DNA of 64,000 bases from Streptomyces sp. FIT100 (lineage in GTDB: Bacteria > Actinomycetota > Actinomycetes > Streptomycetales > Streptomycetaceae): assembly GCF_024584805.1 (NCBI RefSeq), contig NZ_CP075715.1, forward strand, positions 5,572,526 to 5,636,525, in the 5' to 3' direction. The notes beneath the pieces are model-generated. The model saw only the letters and a program-made list of their open reading frames with translations, did no database searches and was not told where the DNA came from. The position numbers and the translations under genes are program-made. How positions within the stretch are numbered: the stretch's first letter is position 1; every line of letters starts with the position of its first letter. Shown here piece after piece: positions 59,787 to 64,000 of the stretch.

Positions 59787-60476
59787 ATGGCTACACATCT
59801 GATCACCGGGGCAGGCTCCGGCATCGGCGCGGTCGTCGCGCGCCGGCTGCACGAGCGCGGCGACGAGCTGGTGCTGCTGGCCCGCGACGCCGGGCGCGCC
59901 AAGGAGCTCGCCGAGGCGTATCCGGGCTCCCGTACCCTCGTCGGCGACCTCGCCGCGCCCGACCGGCTCTCCTGGGCGTTCTCGCACCAGTCGCTGCCCG
60001 AGCGGCTCGACTCGCTCCTCCACATCGCCGGCGTCGTGGACCTCGGCCGGATCGGTGACCTGACGCCGAAGACCTGGCACGCCCAGCTCGACGTGAACCT
60101 GGTGGCGCCCGCCGAACTGACCCGGCTGCTGCTGCCCCAACTCCGGGTCTCCCAGGGCACCGTGATCTTCGTGAACTCCGGTGCGGGCCTCAACGCCCAC
60201 GCCGAGTGGGGTGCGTACGCCGCCTCCAAGCACGGCCTCAAGGCGCTCGCCGACTCGCTGCGGCACGAGGAGAAGGTGAACGGCGTCCGGGTCACCTCCG
60301 TCTACCCCGGCCGCACCGCAAGCCCCATGCAGGCCAAGGTCCACCAGCAGGAGGGCAAGGAGTACGACGCCGCGCGCTGGATCGACCCCGGGTCGGTGGC
60401 GACGACGATCCTGATGGCGCTCGACCTCCCGCGCGACGCGGAGGTCAACGACCTGACGGTGCGGCCGGGACGATGA
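59787..60476 (+). CDS. Short-chain dehydrogenase/reductase
   Basis: A 229-residue classical SDR: cofactor motif TGAGSGIGAVVARRL near the N-terminus, DSLLHIAGV (NAG-type), VNSGAGLNAHAEWGAYAASK with the catalytic Tyr and Lys, and VTSVYPGRTASPMQ. Cofactor preference is probably NADP because of Arg residues after the first strand. An upstream ATG at 59778 could add three residues; neither has a clear Shine-Dalgarno. The stop overlaps the next start by 4 bp, so it is coupled to the methionine-synthase-like gene. Confidence 0.85.
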   Translation: MATHLITGAGSGIGAVVARRLHERGDELVLLARDAGRAKELAEAYPGSRTLVGDLAAPDRLSWAFSHQSLPERLDSLLHIAGVVDLGRIGDLTPKTWHAQLDVNLVAPAELTRLLLPQLRVSQGTVIFVNSGAGLNAHAEWGAYAASKHGLKALADSLRHEEKVNGVRVTSVYPGRTASPMQAKVHQQEGKEYDAARWIDPGSVATTILMALDLPRDAEVNDLTVRPGR

Positions 60477-61480
60477 GCGACGTCGTATGGGACCCCGGAC
60501 AGGCCCTGGCGACCGGGGTCGGCTCCATGCCCGGCGGCGACGCCCGCGAGGCCGCCAGGACCGTCACCGGCACCTTCGAGGACTTCCCGCATCTCCCGGA
60601 GCTGCCCGCCCGCGGTCCCGGCGCCGACATGATCGGGCGGACCATCGGCCTGCTGGTCGAGATGTACGCGCACGTCGAGCCCAGCGGCTGGCGCGTCAGC
60701 GACCGGCCGGGCCGGGACACCCGCAGGGCCCGCTCCTGGCTCGGTGAGGACCTCGACGCACTGGAGGAGTTCACCCAGGGGTACGAGGGCCCGCTCAAGG
60801 TCCAGGCCGTCGGGCCGTGGACGCTCGCGGCCGCCCTGGAGCTCAGGAACGGCGAGGCCGCCCTCGGCGACCAGGGCGCCTGCCGGGACCTCGCCGGCTC
60901 GCTCGCCGAGGGACTGGGCGCGCATCTCGCGGAGGTGCGGCGGCGGGTCCCCGGCGCACAGGTGGTGCTCCAGCTCGACGAGCCCTCGCTCACGGCCGTC
61001 CTGCGCGGACGGATCAGGAGCGCCAGCGGGTATCGGACGCACCGCGCGGTGGACCGGCAGCTCGTCGAGAGCGCGCTGCGGGACGTGATGGACGTCTCCG
61101 ACGGACCGGTGGTCGTGCACTCGTGCGCGCCGGAGGTGCCGTTCGCGCTGCTGCGCCGGGCCGGGGCCGCCGGTGTCTCGTTCGATTTCGGGCTGCTCAC
61201 CGAGCGTGACGAGGAGGCGATCGGCGAGGCGGTGGAGGGCGGCACGAGGCTCTTCGCAGGCGTCGTGGCGTCCACCGACGGTCCATTGTCCGACCCTGCC
61301 GGTAGCGTCATGGGTGTCAGGACGCTGTGGCGCAGGCTGGGACTGAATCCGGGGACTCTCGCCGAGTCCCTGGTGATCACCCCGTCGTGCGGGCTCGCGG
61401 GCGCTTCGCCGGCGTACGCCCGCGCGGCCCTCGCGCACTGCGTCCGGGCGGCGAGATCGCTCGCGGACAACCCTGAGTGA
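60473..61480 (+). CDS. Short cobalamin-independent methionine synthase-like protein
   Basis: A 335-residue protein related to the C-terminal half of MetE: ATGVGSMPGGDAREAARTVT, VQAVGPWTLAAALELR, VVLQLDEPSLTAVLRGRI, VVVHSCAPEVPFALLRRAG (HxC zinc ligands) and VITPSCGLAGASP (Cys ligand). MetE itself is about 750 residues; the N-terminal half is absent, as in 'core MetE' proteins. It may methylate a thiol from a donor other than folate, which is unproven. It starts within the stop of the SDR gene. Confidence 0.82.
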   Translation: MSDVVWDPGQALATGVGSMPGGDAREAARTVTGTFEDFPHLPELPARGPGADMIGRTIGLLVEMYAHVEPSGWRVSDRPGRDTRRARSWLGEDLDALEEFTQGYEGPLKVQAVGPWTLAAALELRNGEAALGDQGACRDLAGSLAEGLGAHLAEVRRRVPGAQVVLQLDEPSLTAVLRGRIRSASGYRTHRAVDRQLVESALRDVMDVSDGPVVVHSCAPEVPFALLRRAGAAGVSFDFGLLTERDEEAIGEAVEGGTRLFAGVVASTDGPLSDPAGSVMGVRTLWRRLGLNPGTLAESLVITPSCGLAGASPAYARAALAHCVRAARSLADNPE

Positions 61481-61513
61481 TGGCTGAGGGCTGAGGCAAC
61501 GGGAGGACGTACG

Positions 61514-63712
61514 GTGGCTGTCGAACAGCAGGGGGCGGTGCCCGCCGAGGCACGCGACCAGCATGCCCAGCTGGCCGAGCAGGTCGAGGAGCACCGCTTC
61601 CGGTACTACGTGAAGGACCAGCCGGTCGTCAGCGACACCGAGTTCGACAGGCTGCTGCGGTCGCTGGAGGCCCTGGAGGACGAGTATCCGGAGCTGCGGA
61701 CGCCCGACTCGCCGACCCAGAAGGTCGCGGGGGCGTACGAGGCTGCCTTTGCCGGTACGGCGTTCTCGGCGGTCGAGCACCGCGAGCGGATGCTCTCGCT
61801 CGACAACGCCTTCGACGAGGCGGAGCTGGCGGCCTGGGCCGACCGGGTCGCCAAGGAAGTGGGCACGTCGGAGCACCGCTTCCTGTGCGAGCTGAAGGTC
61901 GACGGGCTCGCGGTCAACCTGACGTACGAGAAGGGCCGGCTGACCCGCGCGGCCACCCGCGGCGACGGCCGCACCGGTGAGGACATCACTCCGAACGTGC
62001 GGACGATCTCCGACATCCCGGACCGGCTCACGGGCGACCGCATCCCGGACCTCGTCGAGATCCGCGGCGAGGTCTACTTCCCGATGGAGGCGTTCGAGGA
62101 GCTCAACGCCCGGCGCGTGGCCGCGGGCGAGCAGCCCTACGCCAACCCCCGGAACTCCGCGTCGGGTTCGCTGCGCCAGAAGGACCCGAAGGTCACCGCG
62201 ACCCTTCCGCTGCACATGGTGGTGCACGGCATCGGCGCCCGCCAGGGCCTGGAGATCGACCGGCTCTCGCAGGCGTACGAGCTGCTGCACGCCTGGGGCC
62301 TGCCGACCGCCCGGCACTACAAGGTGGTGGACTCGCTCGACGGGGTCCGCGAGTTCATCGCGTACTACGGCGAGCACCGCCACTCCGTGGAGCACGAGAT
62401 CGACGGAGTCGTCGTCAAGCTCGACGAGATCCCGCTCCAGGGCCGGCTCGGCTCGACCTCGCGGGCGCCGCGCTGGGCGATCGCCTGGAAGTACGCGCCG
62501 GAGGAGGTCAACACCAAGCTCGTCGACATCAAGGTGGGCGTGGGGCGCACCGGCCGGGTCACTCCGTACGCCCAGGTGGAGCCGGTCAAGGTGGCAGGCT
62601 CCGAGGTCGAGTTCGCCACCCTCCACAACCAGGGCGTGGTGAAGGCCAAGGGCGTCCTCATCGGCGACACGGTCGTGCTGCGCAAGGCCGGTGACGTGAT
62701 CCCCGAGATCCTCGGCCCGGTCGTCGATCTGCGGGACGGCAGCGAGCGGGAGTTCGTCATGCCCGCCGAGTGCCCCGAGTGCGGCACTCCGCTGCGGCCG
62801 ATGAAGGAGGGCGACATCGACCTCCGCTGCCCCAACGCCCGTAGCTGCCCCGCCCAGTTGCGCGAAAGACTGTTCTATCTCGCCGGGCGCAAGAGCCTGG
62901 ACATCGAGGCGTTCGGCTATGTCGCCGCCGCGGCGCTCACCAAGCCGCTGGAGCCGGCCGAGCCGCCGCTCGCCGACGAGGGCGACCTGTTCGACCTGAC
63001 GGTCGAGCAGTTGCTGCCCATCAAGGCGTACGTCCTGGACCAGGACAGCGGACTGCCCAAGCGGGACCCGAAGACCGGCGACGAGAAGATCGTCACCGTC
63101 TTCGCCAACCAGCAGGGCGAGCCCAAGAAGAACACGCTGGCGATGCTGGAGAACATCGCGGCGGCCAAGCAGCGCCCGCTCGCCCGCATCATCACCGGTC
63201 TCTCCATCCGCCATGTGGGCCCGGTGGCGGCGGAGGCGCTCGCCCGCGAGTTCCGTTCCGTCGACCGGATCGAGCAGGCCACCGAGGAGGAGCTTGCGGC
63301 CGTCGAGGGCGTCGGGCCGACGATTGCCGCCTCGCTCAAGCAGTGGTTCGAGGAGGACTGGCACCGCGAGATCCTGCGCAAATGGCGGGAGGCGGGCGTC
63401 CGTACGGAGGAGGAGGGCGCCGGCGAGGACGAGGGGCCGCGTCCCCTGGAGGGCCTCACCGTCGTCGTCACCGGCACGCTGCAGAACCACACCCGCGACG
63501 GTGCCAAGGAAGCGCTCCAGAGCCGCGGCGCGAAGGTGACAGGTTCCGTCTCCAAGAAGACGTCCTTCGTCGTGGTGGGGGACAACCCCGGTTCGAAATA
63601 CGACAAGGCCATGCAGCTGAAGGTGCCCGTGCTCGACGAGGACGGCTTCGCCGTGCTGCTCGGACAGGGGCCGGACGCCGCCCTGGACGCCGCCGTTCCG
63701 GTCGAGGAGTAG
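61514..63712 (+). CDS. ligA: NAD-dependent DNA ligase
   Basis: A 732-residue replicative ligase sealing nicks with NAD. Domains in order: Ia and adenylation domain with the AMP-lysine in CELKVDGLAVNL (Lys128), OB fold (GRTGRVTPYAQVEPV), zinc finger ECPECGTPLRPM with CPNARSCPAQL, a helix-hairpin-helix region (VEGVGPTIAASLKQWFE) and a C-terminal BRCT domain (LEGLTVVVTGTLQNHTRDGA). GGGAGG lies before the GTG start. Full length. An insertion near residues 515-545 (DSGLPKRDPKTGDEKI) is seen in Streptomyces forms. Confidence 0.97.
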   Translation: MAVEQQGAVPAEARDQHAQLAEQVEEHRFRYYVKDQPVVSDTEFDRLLRSLEALEDEYPELRTPDSPTQKVAGAYEAAFAGTAFSAVEHRERMLSLDNAFDEAELAAWADRVAKEVGTSEHRFLCELKVDGLAVNLTYEKGRLTRAATRGDGRTGEDITPNVRTISDIPDRLTGDRIPDLVEIRGEVYFPMEAFEELNARRVAAGEQPYANPRNSASGSLRQKDPKVTATLPLHMVVHGIGARQGLEIDRLSQAYELLHAWGLPTARHYKVVDSLDGVREFIAYYGEHRHSVEHEIDGVVVKLDEIPLQGRLGSTSRAPRWAIAWKYAPEEVNTKLVDIKVGVGRTGRVTPYAQVEPVKVAGSEVEFATLHNQGVVKAKGVLIGDTVVLRKAGDVIPEILGPVVDLRDGSEREFVMPAECPECGTPLRPMKEGDIDLRCPNARSCPAQLRERLFYLAGRKSLDIEAFGYVAAAALTKPLEPAEPPLADEGDLFDLTVEQLLPIKAYVLDQDSGLPKRDPKTGDEKIVTVFANQQGEPKKNTLAMLENIAAAKQRPLARIITGLSIRHVGPVAAEALAREFRSVDRIEQATEEELAAVEGVGPTIAASLKQWFEEDWHREILRKWREAGVRTEEEGAGEDEGPRPLEGLTVVVTGTLQNHTRDGAKEALQSRGAKVTGSVSKKTSFVVVGDNPGSKYDKAMQLKVPVLDEDGFAVLLGQGPDAALDAAVPVEE

Positions 63713-63950
63713 CCGGGTGCCGGGCGGGAACGGCCCGTGGACATCACCCGTTCGGCGCATATCCGATGGATAGGGGTGGCCGGGCCGCAATCGGGCAAGA
63801 GCTGTAGAGCGCTGCCCGTCAGAGCCTTCAGCAGCCTACTGTTGAGGGGTGCGCCTGTCGTGCACGGCTGCGTGGTCACGCTCCAGCCGTGGTGCCATGA
63901 CTAGGGGGCCATTGCGTGGCATCGGCACCGCCGGCTGTGAGAGGGACGGA

Positions 63951-64000
63951 ATGAAACCGACCGAGAGCGCCGCCCCGGTCTCACGGATGCGTGGTTTCCC
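63951..64000 (+). CDS. Start of a gene, probably a GGDEF/EAL c-di-GMP enzyme (partial)
   Basis: Only 16 codons (MKPTESAAPVSRMRGF...) lie in the window; GAGAGGGACGGA gives a good ribosome site. In S. coelicolor the gene after ligA encodes a GGDEF-EAL protein, recalled from memory. The sequence itself does not show the domains, so the product is inference. The 238-bp gap before it shows no other gene. Confidence 0.45.
   Translation, partial: MKPTESAAPVSRMRGF

Noticed and set aside
60302..63790. A 1,162-codon minus-strand frame opposite the MetE-like gene and ligA
   Set aside because: Mirror of ligA and its neighbour; low-complexity translation with no family features.

Overview
The window is about 64 kb of very GC-rich DNA with GTG and TTG starts, strong GC at third codon positions and dense, short-spaced genes. 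It reads as the core chromosome of a Streptomyces. The set of genes (glgB, maltokinase, treS, glgE, glgP, a zinc protease, an ABC exporter pair, glgX, L,D-transpeptidases, sdaA-glyA-gcvH-gcvT, a peptide importer, cysteine desulfurase, mnmA, ligA, and the start of a further gene) resembles, from memory and not from a search, the S. coelicolor SCO5440-SCO5495 neighbourhood. I saw no tRNA, rRNA, CRISPR array, prophage or complete insertion sequence.

Layout. 1-7.3 kb: the tail of a C4-dicarboxylate carrier, a GYD-domain protein, a secreted beta-glucanase (GH16) with a DUF1996 partner under a LacI-type palindrome, a frameshifted imine-reductase-like gene, a DUF899 protein, a methyltransferase and a MerR-thioredoxin operon. 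7.4-9.7 kb: a HelR/HelD-type RNA polymerase-recycling ATPase. 9.7-20.5 kb: the GlgE alpha-glucan pathway, with glgE-treS overlapping by 4 bp, maltokinase and glgB downstream on the same strand, and glgP divergent. Together these interconvert trehalose, maltose, maltose-1-phosphate and branched alpha-glucan. glgX (debranching) follows at 28-30 kb behind an M4 protease, a hotdog-like protein and a heterodimeric ABC exporter. 30-38 kb: cupin, two tandem lipoprotein L,D-transpeptidases, enoyl-CoA hydratase, an anti-sigma-like ATPase, a YVTN propeller lipoprotein, a GNAT enzyme and a small EF-hand protein. 38-42.8 kb: glycine/serine catabolism (sdaA, glyA, gcvH, gcvT) behind a tandem glycine riboswitch. 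42.8-45.3 kb: a P-loop protein and two SseB-like paralogues. 45.7-52 kb: a five-gene peptide ABC importer. 52-55 kb: a TRIC-type channel, thioesterase, TetR regulator and two small membrane proteins. 55-64 kb: cysteine desulfurase, a cluster of three MITE-like elements, amidase, mnmA, hydrolase, SDR, a short MetE-like protein, ligA and the first codons of a probable signalling protein.

No wholly new multi-gene system stands out. The most unusual items are the three abutting MITE-like elements at 56.3-56.9 kb, an interspersed repeat that recurs inside them and in frame within an SseB gene, a perfect 38-bp palindrome just upstream of a permease start that has no visible ribosome binding site, the GH16-DUF1996 unit with its 14-bp operator, short tandem duplications straddling or following several stop codons, and the G7-tract frameshift in the imine-reductase-like gene.
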